Notes under the pieces: model-generated
Database searches by the model: none
Told to the model about the DNA's origin: nothing
The model's input: only the letters and a program-made list of their open reading frames with translations
Part shown: positions 1-7,180 of the stretch, in pieces
How the letters are laid out: each line of letters starts with the position of its first letter
Numbering within the stretch: position 1 is the stretch's first letter
Position numbers and translations under genes: made by a program
DNA from: an uncultured Ruminococcus sp.
GTDB lineage: Bacteria > Bacillota > Clostridia > Oscillospirales > Ruminococcaceae
NCBI GenBank assembly: GCA_900541495.1
Contig: UQKC01000002.1
Span: 1 to 64,000, forward strand
Reading direction: 5' to 3'
Length of the DNA: 64,000 nt

Positions 1-41
1 GAACGGTTTTCTCCTCACAATCAGAAAGTGAGGAAATTACT
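1..41 (+). promoter_or_regulatory. 5' leader hairpin enclosing the ribosome binding site (copy 1)
   Basis: TCCTCAC (12-18) pairs perfectly with GTGAGGA (28-34) across a 9-base loop. The right arm contains the GAGGA Shine-Dalgarno of the gene starting at 42, so folding would hide the ribosome binding site. The same leader recurs at 1131-1171. No promoter is visible because the window starts here. Confidence 0.6.
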
Positions 42-491
42 ATGAAAATGACAAAGAGAATCGCTGCTATGGCAGCTTGTGCTGTAATGGCTGCTTCTTC
101 TATGGTTGGTATGGGGGCTTCGGCGGCTGACACTCAGAGCTTTTCCCTTTCCAATTCGACAATTGCAACATATGCAGACGGTGTATTTAACGGCATACAG
201 AAAGGTGCTTACTACAACGGAACATCATCATTTGTCAATATTACGGGAACATCAGCAAGCAATGCTGAATGCACGTTTTATAACGTTTCGTATGATAGCA
301 GAAATATCTACGGTGTTACTACAGAATTTTCTGCCGGAACAGCAGGAAATGGATTTACAGCAACCTTTACCCCCGGGCAGTGGTATTATTATAACAACAA
401 CAAAAAAGTCTCAGGAGCTGACACCCTGAATGTTCAAGGAACATATAAGGGCGGCAAAATAACAATTAGCGGCAAGGTATATTCAAGGTAA
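42..491 (+). CDS. small secreted protein of unknown function
   Basis: 149 residues. The N-terminus is a clear Sec signal peptide: KMTKR, a hydrophobic stretch, then a GASAAD-type cleavage site near residue 29. The mature part of about 120 residues is rich in Ser, Thr, Asn, Tyr and Gly and looks like a beta-rich exported domain; no family was recognised and there is no Cys pair. The start is set by GAGGA 8 bases upstream. The first 30 residues are nearly identical to those of the peptidase at 1172-2245 although the mature parts differ. The next gene begins 23 bases downstream, so the two probably form one transcript. Confidence 0.75.
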   Translation: MKMTKRIAAMAACAVMAASSMVGMGASAADTQSFSLSNSTIATYADGVFNGIQKGAYYNGTSSFVNITGTSASNAECTFYNVSYDSRNIYGVTTEFSAGTAGNGFTATFTPGQWYYYNNNKKVSGADTLNVQGTYKGGKITISGKVYSR

Positions 492-514
492 TATTTTAAG
501 AAAGAGGTTTTGTT

Positions 515-1027
515 ATGAATCGCTTACAAAAATCATTGACAGCAGTTATTGTCATTGCAGTTATTGGTATTATATTTTCTTTGGCTATTTTCAATGTCCC
601 GAAAGATACTAATGCCGAAAATAACAATGAAACGATCATAACAGACCAAAGGCTCAATGACGGCACATTTTATTTAAATGGTGATATAAACAGCGTTAAA
701 TTTGTAATTTCAAACGGAAGCTTACAGTTAATTACTGATGATAAAGAATCCACGCAGGAGCTGTATAATTTAATTGCTGATAATAATAACGCATTTAAGG
801 CTAATTTCAATTTTGATGATTGGTATGAGCAAATGTGCAGCGAGTGGAGCGTTCCAAAGCCTTATATAATACATCTGAACGGCTTTGGAGACTTAAATAT
901 TGCATGGGATATTGTATATGACCAAGAGGACGGAAGCATAGTTGGTTATTACAGCGGTGATTATATGGACGAAAATAATTTCAATTATAACGGCTGCCGT
1001 TTTACAAGGTCAGCAACAGGTTCTTAA
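515..1027 (+). CDS. membrane-anchored or exported protein of unknown function
   Basis: 170 residues. After a short basic start (MNRLQK) there is one hydrophobic segment at about residues 8-27, an uncleaved anchor or signal peptide, followed by an acidic Asn/Asp-rich extracytoplasmic domain with two Cys (C107-region and near the C-terminus). There is no lipobox. AAAGAGG 9 bases upstream supports the start. It follows the secreted protein at 42-491, mirroring the peptidase-lipoprotein pair at 1172-3054. I do not recognise a family. Confidence 0.65.
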   Translation: MNRLQKSLTAVIVIAVIGIIFSLAIFNVPKDTNAENNNETIITDQRLNDGTFYLNGDINSVKFVISNGSLQLITDDKESTQELYNLIADNNNAFKANFNFDDWYEQMCSEWSVPKPYIIHLNGFGDLNIAWDIVYDQEDGSIVGYYSGDYMDENNFNYNGCRFTRSATGS

Positions 1028-1083
1028 ATCTCAAACAAACATAAAAATCTTGGAGAAATCCAAATACAATAAGAGATAAATTT

Positions 1084-1112
1084 TTTAACGCAGACTTCAA
1101 ATGCACTATAAA
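1084..1112 (+). promoter_or_regulatory. possible promoter of the 1172-3054 pair
   Basis: TTTAAC (1084-1089), a 17-base spacer and TATAAA (1107-1112) fit a weak sigma-A promoter. It would give a leader of about 50 bases that begins just before the repeated hairpin at 1131. Confidence 0.35.
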
Positions 1113-1130
1113 AATACATCAGGATAGACA

Positions 1131-1171
1131 GAACGGTTTTCTCCTCACAATCAGAAAGTGAGGAAATTACT
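1131..1171 (+). promoter_or_regulatory. 5' leader hairpin enclosing the ribosome binding site (copy 2)
   Basis: This leader is identical to 1-41, offset by exactly 1130 bases, and the identity continues through the first codons. The 7-bp stem 1142-1148 / 1158-1164 again contains the Shine-Dalgarno. Conservation of the complete leader while the mature proteins differ suggests it is functional. Confidence 0.6.
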
Positions 1172-2245
1172 ATGAAAATGACAAAAAGAATTGCTACTAT
1201 GACAGCTTGTGCGGTTATGGCTGTTACATCAATGGTGGGCATGAGTGCTTCGGCAGCTAATACTACCTTGTTAAATGAAACGGAAAGCAATAACACAATT
1301 CAGACTGCCGATAATATTACTTGTAACAATGTGGTTTCAGGAAGACTTTCGTCAAGTTCTGACGTTGATTACTTTAGTTACTTTGCTCCTGCAACAGGTT
1401 ACGTTAATATTCAGCTCGGACTTTCAGGCAGTGATTATAAGCTGACATTGCTTAACAATTCTGGCAACACATTAGCTACATCAAGTAATGTCGGTGTTAC
1501 TGCGGGCGAGAGTATCAGATACTATGTCAATGCCAACACTCTTTATTATATAAAGGTATCTACTCAGTCTACTACTTACAGTTCATCATATAAGCTTTAT
1601 GCTTCATATCCATACACAACAGCAAATTCTTGGTATCCACAAATAGATGCTGTTTCAGGAAGTTACGAACGTTGGAACACATATAAATTGGATACTCTTA
1701 CAACGAGTGGCAGCAAAAAGTTTATGATAAACGGAGAAAAGGGCGATTTGATGTATCAGGGGTGCGCTCTTGCAAGTATTGCAATGGTATTAAATAATCA
1801 AGGAGCGAAAACTGTAAACAATATAACAGATTATCGTACCGGATATTACGGAAAGGCTTACGCCGACCCATTTATCGTTGCAATGATTAATGCAAATTTA
1901 ACATCTGTCACAAGTTCAAACAGTACATCATTAGTAGCAGGAATACAAGATTGGGAAAGAATAGCTAAAGCATTTGGAAAAACGCTAAATAACGGTCATA
2001 CAGCGACATGGGATTATGCCGTTAGTTTGGTTTCATCATATCCGCAGGGAGTAATTGTTAAATTTAACAATTCTACCTATGGTTCGCATTATGTTGTTTT
2101 GACCAAAGCTTCTAATTCAAATGGATATTTGATTTATGATGTCGGAACAAACGGCAACTCAGGAAATGGTAAAACGTGGAGCGATTCACGTATAAGCACA
2201 AAATACACACAATCACAGGTTGTTGATGTTATTACAATAAGTTAG
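1172..2245 (+). CDS. secreted C39-like cysteine peptidase with PPC domain
   Basis: 357 residues. A Sec signal peptide (1-29, ASAAN cleavage) is followed by a bacterial pre-peptidase C-terminal (PPC)-like beta domain at about 35-145, with the typical E-x-N-N start and DVDYFSY motif. A papain-fold domain of the C39_2 type follows at about 155-357. Candidate catalytic residues are Cys198 (QGCALAS), His306 (GSHYVV) and Asp323 (IYDVG). It should act outside the cell on peptides or proteins; the substrate is unknown. There is no ABC-transporter fusion, so it is not a bacteriocin-export peptidase. The lipoprotein gene at 2257 starts 11 bases downstream and is probably co-transcribed. Confidence 0.75.
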   Translation: MKMTKRIATMTACAVMAVTSMVGMSASAANTTLLNETESNNTIQTADNITCNNVVSGRLSSSSDVDYFSYFAPATGYVNIQLGLSGSDYKLTLLNNSGNTLATSSNVGVTAGESIRYYVNANTLYYIKVSTQSTTYSSSYKLYASYPYTTANSWYPQIDAVSGSYERWNTYKLDTLTTSGSKKFMINGEKGDLMYQGCALASIAMVLNNQGAKTVNNITDYRTGYYGKAYADPFIVAMINANLTSVTSSNSTSLVAGIQDWERIAKAFGKTLNNGHTATWDYAVSLVSSYPQGVIVKFNNSTYGSHYVVLTKASNSNGYLIYDVGTNGNSGNGKTWSDSRISTKYTQSQVVDVITIS

Positions 2246-2256
2246 GAGTAATATTT

Positions 2257-3054
2257 ATGAAAAAATATTCAGCAGTAATTTTTTTGACATTACTATTAAC
2301 ATCATGTTCAATTGACTATAATGCAAATAATGGACTATCAGATGTTTCAGCAATTACAGAAAATAGTGAAATGCTGGATAATTTTTCATCAATTTGCGAT
2401 TATACCGAAACAACCGTTTTTGCTTCAACAACGGTTGTTTCGGATACGTCTGAGAGCCTTTCTGAAGAAACGATAACTTTTGAGAATAGTAAGGAAATTA
2501 TCCCTTTCAGTTATGAAAATAATACGGCGGAAAACGATTATTCGTCGTATACCGACATAGAGGACGAAATAAAAATTCTGCTTAAGCAAGCAGAAAATTT
2601 ATATTATGATTTTTTTCTGCGTGTGGACGAAACAACCTTTAATTGGGAAAAAACCGTAACAATTTCCATAACAAACGAACTCGATGGTTGGGAACCTTAC
2701 AGCTATGATAAAGAGTATTCATTAACGGGTATCTCATATGATAGCTTTAAAGAAGCCTTACTTCAGGTCTTTACAGATGAATTTACAGAAAATGAATTGC
2801 TTAAGACAGGTCTTTACATAGATTATAATGGTGAGTTATGCTATTACACATCTTTCGGATATGAATGGAACGATTGCTTTGACACCATAAATTTTTCTAT
2901 AGCTAACCAAACCGAAAGCGAAATGACAATTATAGGAACGGCTCATTATTCAGACCCCGATGACCGTTCTATCACGTGGGAACGCGTTTTGGAATATGAT
3001 ATTGTATTAACTGAAAATGGGTGGCGTGTAGATTCATTTGAAAATTGGGATTAA
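2257..3054 (+). CDS. lipoprotein of unknown function
   Basis: 265 residues with a type II signal peptide: short basic start, hydrophobic core and lipobox LTSC, so the mature protein should begin at Cys17 and be membrane-anchored. A Ser/Thr/Glu-rich linker (about 20-95) leads to a C-terminal alpha/beta domain (about 100-265) of unrecognised family. TAGGAG 8 bases upstream supports the start. Its position directly after the secreted peptidase suggests a shared job, possibly substrate capture or protection from the peptidase; that is inference. Confidence 0.7.
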   Translation: MKKYSAVIFLTLLLTSCSIDYNANNGLSDVSAITENSEMLDNFSSICDYTETTVFASTTVVSDTSESLSEETITFENSKEIIPFSYENNTAENDYSSYTDIEDEIKILLKQAENLYYDFFLRVDETTFNWEKTVTISITNELDGWEPYSYDKEYSLTGISYDSFKEALLQVFTDEFTENELLKTGLYIDYNGELCYYTSFGYEWNDCFDTINFSIANQTESEMTIIGTAHYSDPDDRSITWERVLEYDIVLTENGWRVDSFENWD

Positions 3055-3091
3055 CAAAACGGACAAGGAAACAACCTTGTCCGTTTTGTTA
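3052..3091. terminator. bidirectional intrinsic terminator
   Basis: A perfect 17-bp inverted repeat (3052-3068 / 3075-3091, 6-base loop) has U-rich flanks in both directions. It ends the + strand peptidase-lipoprotein unit and faces the - strand gene ending at 3111. Confidence 0.9.
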
Positions 3092-3110
3092 TTCTAAATT
3101 CAAACAATAT

Positions 3111-3308
3111 TTAACTATTTTTACTTGAAATATCGCATAAAATAATATCTTTCAATAATTTGCTTGTGCAATATTGGTTCAACGACATTCCTGCCGCTTC
3201 GGCAGCTTTTTGCAATTCTGCCTTTTTCCCTTTTGGAAGCCGGATATTAAGCTGATCGTAATTTGCTTTGTTCCACCTGTCTTTTACTGCGGAAGTTGGT
3301 TTACTCAT
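3111..3308 (-). CDS. ribbon-helix-helix (CopG/Arc-type) small DNA-binding protein
   Basis: 65 residues. The segment YDQLNIRLPKGKKAELQKAA followed by GMSLNQYCTSKLL has the beta-strand, helix, turn, helix layout of RHH proteins, with the strand at about 17-24. Such proteins act as antitoxins or plasmid repressors. No toxin gene adjoins it, so a general regulator of the mobile element is equally possible. AGGAGG 7 bases before the ATG supports the start. It is the last gene of a - strand unit running from about 3956. Confidence 0.7.
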   Translation of the reverse strand: MSKPTSAVKDRWNKANYDQLNIRLPKGKKAELQKAAEAAGMSLNQYCTSKLLKDIILCDISSKNS

Positions 3309-3341
3309 AAAATAGTCCTCCTGTTTTAAATAAATAGATTT

Positions 3342-3365
3342 AAGCGGAGCGAAAACGCTCCGCTT
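3342..3365 (-). terminator. hairpin between two small genes
   Basis: AAGCGGAGCG / CGCTCCGCTT form a 10-bp stem with a 4-base loop, 6 bases past the stop codon of 3372-3569. The following U-tract is poor, so this may be a partial terminator or an mRNA-stabilising hairpin. Confidence 0.6.
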
Positions 3366-3371
3366 GGCTTA

Positions 3372-3569
3372 TTAGTTCCAATACTTTTTTGCTCTGTAGA
3401 TATAAGCGTTCTCGTCAGCTCCGTGTTCGGATACATAGGATTTAGCAAATTCTATAGCTTCTTCTTCACTTTTGGCTTCAACGTATCCCTGTGGGAATGC
3501 GCAAGCCCATTCGCCTGTGTAGCAATATCCGTTTTCTTCTTCTGTCATTTCAACGTAAAACTTTTTCAT
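3372..3569 (-). CDS. small acidic hypothetical protein
   Basis: 65 residues, acidic, with a likely alpha/beta fold: strand, EEEAIEFAKSYV helix, strand. The mid-part (EAKSEEEAIEFAKSYVSEHG) resembles small domains in which an acidic loop precedes a helix, but no family is recognised. AAGAGG 8 bases before the ATG supports the start. Its leader (3570-3602) repeats that of the neighbouring gene 3663-3956. Confidence 0.6.
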   Translation of the reverse strand: MKKFYVEMTEEENGYCYTGEWACAFPQGYVEAKSEEEAIEFAKSYVSEHGADENAYIYRAKKYWN

Positions 3570-3602
3570 GATTATTACCTCTTGTCTTTCTGCCTGTCGG
3601 CG
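3570..3602 (-). repeat. repeated 5' leader (copy 1)
   Basis: On the - strand the 33 bases before the start codon read CCGACAGGCAGAAAGACAAG then AGGTAATAATC. Nearly the same sequence precedes the next gene at 3957-3989. It contains the AAGAGG ribosome binding site. Confidence 0.6.
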
Positions 3603-3628
3603 TTTAATATTGCTTCGTATATATTTTT

Positions 3629-3648
3629 GCGGAGATTAACCGCTCCGC
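3629..3648 (-). other. small intergenic inverted repeat
   Basis: GCGGAG (3629-3634) and CTCCGC (3643-3648) form a short hairpin after the stop codon of 3663-3956. The - strand sequence around it resembles the leader at about 11672-11695 (CCGAG, GGAGCGGT, AAT). Confidence 0.4.
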
Positions 3649-3662
3649 TCGGTTTTGTCATT

Positions 3663-3956
3663 TTATTTATTGTTTTCTTTCCATTCTTCACACGCTTTTT
3701 TAGCGGCTTCTTTTACGTTTTTCATGTTTACAATGAAATTCTCATTTCCAGTTAGTTCGATAAGGTCTGCTATAGATGGATATTTGTATACAGTGTAGCT
3801 CTTGTGGCTGATGTCGTAGTATTCATCTGTCCAAACTTTTCCAGTGTCTCGGTCAATCATCAAATTACCGTAATGCGGGCTATAATATCCGCCTTTATTT
3901 AGCCTTTTGTAGTCTCCTACTGCTTTTTTTACGCCTGTGATTTTAATGTCATTCAT
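3663..3956 (-). CDS. hypothetical protein
   Basis: 97 residues, mixed charge, with a Tyr/Gly-rich centre (GGYYSPHYGNLMIDRDTGKVWTDEYYD) that reads like a small beta sheet with a D-x-D-T-G turn, followed by a basic helix (NVKEAAKKACEEWKENN). No family is recognised. The start has AAGAGG upstream and the gene is first after the consensus promoter at 4015-4043. Confidence 0.6.
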   Translation of the reverse strand: MNDIKITGVKKAVGDYKRLNKGGYYSPHYGNLMIDRDTGKVWTDEYYDISHKSYTVYKYPSIADLIELTGNENFIVNMKNVKEAAKKACEEWKENNK

Positions 3957-3989
3957 AATTTTACCTCTTGTCTTTCTACCTGTCGGTGT
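3957..3989 (-). repeat. repeated 5' leader (copy 2)
   Basis: This copy has the same ribosome-binding leader as 3570-3602, with only a few base differences over about 30 bases, immediately upstream of the ATG at 3956. Confidence 0.6.
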
Positions 3990-4014
3990 TTGTGTTGTTC
4001 TTTACTGTACTTAT

Positions 4015-4043
4015 ATTATAGCATACTGTTAGCAGTATGTCAA
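4015..4043 (-). promoter_or_regulatory. consensus promoter with operator palindrome
   Basis: On the - strand TTGACA (4038-4043), a 17-base spacer and TATAAT (4015-4020) match the sigma-A consensus exactly. CATACTG / CAGTATG (4022-4028 / 4033-4039) form an inverted repeat filling the spacer, a likely repressor site. It drives 3956 down to 3111. Confidence 0.85.
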
Positions 4044-4144
4044 TACTTTTCTGACAATTATTTACAGTTTGTATGAATATACAAATATTGTCAACATAAG
4101 CTTTATAATTTCAAAATAATGCCAATAGCCAAATATAAAAAATA

Positions 4145-4173
4145 ACCCCTGATTTACAAGCATAATCAGAGGT
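4145..4173 (-). terminator. terminator of the XRE-peptidase-PIN operon
   Basis: A 10-bp stem (4145-4154 / 4164-4173, one mismatch) is followed on the - strand by a U-rich stretch (4131-4144). It lies about 50 bases past the PIN gene stop. Confidence 0.75.
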
Positions 4174-4221
4174 TTTAAGTATTCAATTTTTTCTTTGCTC
4201 TAAGCCATTAGTATGCAGCTA

Positions 4222-4752
4222 TTATTTCTTTGATAGAAATTCGGTAAATGAATCTGCACCCAATTTCCTCCGTTTCTTCATCATAGATGACCATATAGCG
4301 TTGCCCTCATCTTCGGTTATCAATCCCTTTTCAAGAGCTTCGGCTAAAATATCTCCTGTTGTGATATGTTTGAGTCCGAACTTTTCTATGTAGAAGCTTA
4401 TATCTCTTAAATTGTTGCTTGCAAGAATGCCGTCCTTTTCTTTTGCCAAGGCTATTGAAGCGGCTTCACCGTCACCGATGATCTTATAGCCGTTTTTGGG
4501 GTCAGTCGTCATCTGAACATAGAGCTGATACTCACTTGAAGAAATATCCATATCGTATATCTCAGCATCTCCTGATTCTATCAATGTGTCTATACGTTGT
4601 TTAAGATGTGAAACACATGGATTTGAAAGCTCCTTGTATGTCTGCTTTGGAATAATGATTCTTCGGGAATAGAGCTGAACGAGAAGATTCTGACCGTTGA
4701 CCCATAAAAAAGCAGAGATGCAGTCACTATCGAAAAAGAGTGAATCAGTCAT
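4222..4752 (-). CDS. PIN-domain-like nuclease (third gene of an XRE-ImmA operon)
   Basis: 176 residues from the ATG at 4752, which overlaps the peptidase stop by 8 bases and has GAGGAGG just upstream. The N-terminus LFFDSDCISAFLW carries the first PIN acidic residues, and a GDGEAASIALA segment followed by ILASNNLRDI fits the central and C-terminal acidic motifs of DUF3368/VapC-like PIN proteins, which cleave RNA with bound metal. Other positions are variable, so activity is inferred. The XRE / ImmA-IrrE peptidase / PIN order is a recurrent operon in mobile DNA, where the peptidase is thought to cut the XRE repressor. Confidence 0.75.
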   Translation of the reverse strand: MTDSLFFDSDCISAFLWVNGQNLLVQLYSRRIIIPKQTYKELSNPCVSHLKQRIDTLIESGDAEIYDMDISSSEYQLYVQMTTDPKNGYKIIGDGEAASIALAKEKDGILASNNLRDISFYIEKFGLKHITTGDILAEALEKGLITEDEGNAIWSSMMKKRRKLGADSFTEFLSKK

Positions 4753-5482
4753 TAAGCTCCTCCTCTTCCGCTTCATCACCGTAAACAAGGTCCGGTCTGA
4801 AAGCTTCAAGTAGAAGCTGATCATATTTTCCGTCCGAGATAATGCCATTATCAAGCAGCTCCTGCGCCTGCTTGATATAATAGCCGTATGTCCTGCGCTC
4901 TTTTTCGGAACGTGACGGTTTATACAGTGATGTGTCAAAGCCGAGCATGGCAGCCGTTCGGGTAACATTTCGGCGGTATTCATCAAACTGTTTTTGATCT
5001 ATATACTTTTCATTTAATAATCTGTAAAGCATTGCCTGATGACTTACTCTGTAGTACTGCTCCAGTTGAATGACCTTTTCAAGGGGTACGGGTTCGCCGT
5101 CTTTTTTTATTACTTCTTCTCCAAGCGGCATTAAAAAAAATGAAGCAAACCAGTCTGCTTTTTGCTCTGTTTCATTGCCGATTCCAATGGCTTTTTTGCA
5201 TATTATACTGCTCTGATCGTTATCATAGTAGTAATGATACAGCTCATGAGCGATCGAAAAATTCTGTCTGCCAACTGACATAGATGAATTTATAGCAATA
5301 ATAGTGTCTTTACCGATTTTTACGCACATACCGCTGATATTATCGCCCATTGGATAAAGGACAAGCGAAAGGTGTTCTATATTCTGAACAACAGCAAAAA
5401 CATCTATTGGAGAAACATCACTTTCACCGAGTTTTTTTCTCGCTGCAATAGCCTGCTGAAATATTTCCAATCTATCAATCAT
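4745..5482 (-). CDS. ImmA/IrrE family metallopeptidase
   Basis: 245 residues from the ATG at 5482, preceded by AGGTGA; a GTG three codons earlier is the alternative. The zinc motif HELYH lies at residues 79-83 in FSIAHELYHYYYDND. A downstream EQKADWFASFFLMP segment supplies the third ligand (Glu), the normal COG2856 layout. The C-terminal part (about 130-245) is a helical region. ImmA cleaves an XRE repressor in ICEBs1 and IrrE does so in Deinococcus. Here the XRE gene ends one base upstream, so cleavage or anti-repression of that protein is the expected role. Confidence 0.85.
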   Translation of the reverse strand: MIDRLEIFQQAIAARKKLGESDVSPIDVFAVVQNIEHLSLVLYPMGDNISGMCVKIGKDTIIAINSSMSVGRQNFSIAHELYHYYYDNDQSSIICKKAIGIGNETEQKADWFASFFLMPLGEEVIKKDGEPVPLEKVIQLEQYYRVSHQAMLYRLLNEKYIDQKQFDEYRRNVTRTAAMLGFDTSLYKPSRSEKERRTYGYYIKQAQELLDNGIISDGKYDQLLLEAFRPDLVYGDEAEEEELND

Positions 5483-5483
5483 A

Positions 5484-5804
5484 TCATTCACCTGTTTTTT
5501 CAGTCATAAAATTTGCATTTAAAGCAATTTTATTTATGAAAGCTATTGTTTGCAAATCTTCAGGTGTCAGGTCACTTGCTCGGAACGCAAGAGCGGTTGA
5601 CGGAATGGCTGCATTGTTTGAAAAAGATGATACGGGAACACCAAACAATGCGGAAAGACTGTCCAACATATCCGATGTCAATGACCGTTCACCCTTTTCA
5701 ATTTTTGAAACCATACTCTGATCAACACCTAAAAAGTCTGCAATATTCTTCTGAGTATATCCGCTGTTTTCACGGAACTCTTTAATTTTGCCATTAATAC
5801 TCAT
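5484..5804 (-). CDS. XRE-family repressor
   Basis: 106 residues. HTH_3 domain at about 6-60: KIKEFRENSGYTQKNIADFLG then VDQSMVSKIEKGERSLTSDML. A short C-terminal helical tail (about 80-106) may dimerise or be the peptidase target. GAGGGGGA before the ATG marks the start. It is the first gene of the operon and likely autoregulates at direct repeats overlapping its -35 box. Confidence 0.9.
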   Translation of the reverse strand: MSINGKIKEFRENSGYTQKNIADFLGVDQSMVSKIEKGERSLTSDMLDSLSALFGVPVSSFSNNAAIPSTALAFRASDLTPEDLQTIAFINKIALNANFMTEKTGE

Positions 5805-5838
5805 ATTAAGTTCCCCCTCAATCAGTTCTTAATATATT

Positions 5839-5867
5839 ATTATATAGCATAGTTGTCATATTGTCAA
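5839..5867 (-). promoter_or_regulatory. promoter and candidate operator of the XRE operon
   Basis: On the - strand TTGACA (5862-5867), 17 bases and TATAAT (5839-5844) match the consensus exactly. On the + strand TTGTCA occurs twice, 9 bases apart (5852-5857, 5861-5866), covering the -35 box: a candidate XRE operator. Confidence 0.85.
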
Positions 5868-5922
5868 TACATTTTTATATAAAAAATATGACGGAAAACG
5901 TGGCATTTATCTGTCCGTGTAT

Positions 5923-6321
5923 TTACACATAATCCAGCTCATCTGCATTGCAGAACAAGATCATTTTGGAAAATGCCCACAGCCACATGGTCGCAAAAGT
6001 AAAAGCAATAGACAGTGCCTGAAAAATAACAGGAAGAAATTGAAAAAAGACTTCCAAACCTATTATAAGCAGCAGTAAAATGACAGTGTTTTTTAATGAA
6101 TCAATTTTTCCGTTATCTATAAGTTCCCAAACTGCTTGGATAATAACGCCGCCTAACGTCATTGCAGAAAATACTTTTCCAATGGCTGATACTATTGCAC
6201 TGCCGACCTGAAAAAAGGTTACTACTGTATGATTAAATCCCCATATGACAGAAGTGAGCAGTGCGATAATCACAAATAAGACAAGCCGAAAGGGAAAAGA
6301 TACTATTTTAATGATTGTCAT
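5923..6321 (-). CDS. multi-pass membrane protein of the mobile element
   Basis: 132 residues, strongly hydrophobic, with about four membrane segments (near 8-28, 33-60, 75-98, 103-122) and few charges. There is no recognisable family. The ATG overlaps the previous stop by 4 bases (ATGA), with GAGGGA upstream. It is the last gene of the long operon that includes the ParA and ParB homologues. A membrane role in DNA transfer or entry exclusion is possible but unsupported. Confidence 0.6.
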   Translation of the reverse strand: MTIIKIVSFPFRLVLFVIIALLTSVIWGFNHTVVTFFQVGSAIVSAIGKVFSAMTLGGVIIQAVWELIDNGKIDSLKNTVILLLLIIGLEVFFQFLPVIFQALSIAFTFATMWLWAFSKMILFCNADELDYV

Positions 6322-6629
6322 GTTTTCTCCCTCTTTTCAAAGTAACATAATCCATTTTCGTCACTGACAAATATGTATTCCTTTTTGTTATAACCTCCCC
6401 ACACTTTTTGGCAGGAAAGGCATTTGTACTTTGTGATCCTCATCGTTGGTTCAATGCTCATATCACCTAACATTGCCCCGATTCGATTGCTTTTATCTTC
6501 AATATCAATGCCATTTTCACGCAAACAATGTTCGGATACATAGCTATATGTCGTTACAAGTGTTCCCATTACAGGAGTACTGCCACAATATGGGCATTTA
6601 ACTAAATTCGGTTTAGTTTTTTCTTTCAT
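6318..6629 (-). CDS. zinc-ribbon protein
   Basis: 103 residues. Two Cys pairs, CPYCG near the N-terminus and CLSCQ at about residue 77, form a likely zinc ribbon with about 60 residues between the knuckles. Function is unknown; such proteins often bind nucleic acid. AAAGGA precedes the ATG, and the palindrome 6648-6664 lies 18 bases upstream of the start. The stop overlaps the following membrane-protein gene. Confidence 0.65.
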   Translation of the reverse strand: MKEKTKPNLVKCPYCGSTPVMGTLVTTYSYVSEHCLRENGIDIEDKSNRIGAMLGDMSIEPTMRITKYKCLSCQKVWGGYNKKEYIFVSDENGLCYFEKREKT

Positions 6630-6647
6630 TCTATTTTCCTTTCAGAG

Positions 6648-6664
6648 TGTGTCATCATGACACA
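6648..6664. promoter_or_regulatory. 17-bp palindrome, ParB-type site A
   Basis: TGTGTCATCATGACACA is perfectly symmetrical around a central base. It lies 18 bases before the start codon of 6318-6629. The adjoining leader down to the AAAGGA ribosome binding site repeats that of site B. Confidence 0.8.
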
Positions 6665-6671
6665 TTTAAGT

Positions 6672-7166
6672 TTACTTTTGATTTTCACCTGAATCTCTCA
6701 ACAAATCTTTGCTGTCAAAGTAATCACCGATGTTATAGGAATTATAAATATCTTCGCTTACATCAAAAGAATTGTTTCCTTGATGTGTTTTGCCCTCATA
6801 TTCAAATTCTCCTCTGATATATATACGGTAAACTGTAGGAACATAGCTTTGGTTATTGTTAAAGCCGTAACCGAATTTTCCGTTATAATAAACCAGTCCT
6901 CCATCGCTTTTTGTGTGACCGTTAATTATTTCCTTATCCGTAATAATTCCTGCTGAAATGCTCGCTTTGGAGTTGTAGCTTACTTTTTCACCTAAGAGTT
7001 TAAAACATTTTGATATTCCAAACAAACCTGAAACCAACATAAGAATAAGTATTACTATCTTAATTATGTCGAAAACAAGGTCGGCGTCGAAAAAAGAATA
7101 AAAAGGTGATTCTCTTTTTTCTTCATTTACATCAGTAGTGTCGTTCATATTATCAATTTTTCTCAT
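6672..7166 (-). CDS. single-pass membrane protein, DUF3592-like
   Basis: 164 residues. An acidic cytosolic N-terminus of about 30 residues is followed by one membrane helix at about 35-55 and an extracytoplasmic domain with a Y-x-I-x-G-x-F-x-Y-E-G-K-T-H pattern and a final NIGDYFD. That pattern resembles DUF3592 membrane proteins, but this is a weak call. AAAGGA before the ATG and palindrome B 18 bases upstream match the arrangement of the gene at 6318. Confidence 0.6.
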   Translation of the reverse strand: MRKIDNMNDTTDVNEEKRESPFYSFFDADLVFDIIKIVILILMLVSGLFGISKCFKLLGEKVSYNSKASISAGIITDKEIINGHTKSDGGLVYYNGKFGYGFNNNQSYVPTVYRIYIRGEFEYEGKTHQGNNSFDVSEDIYNSYNIGDYFDSKDLLRDSGENQK

Positions 7167-7180
7167 TTCATTTTCCTTTC

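Noticed and set aside
3111..3308. Toxin-antitoxin pair with a neighbour
   Set aside because: The RHH protein looks like an antitoxin, but the upstream gene products have no toxin family and are separated by a hairpin.
4753..4986. Longer start for the PIN-domain protein
   Set aside because: The extension lies wholly inside the peptidase gene in another frame. The ATG at 4752 has GAGGAGG and gives the normal PIN length.
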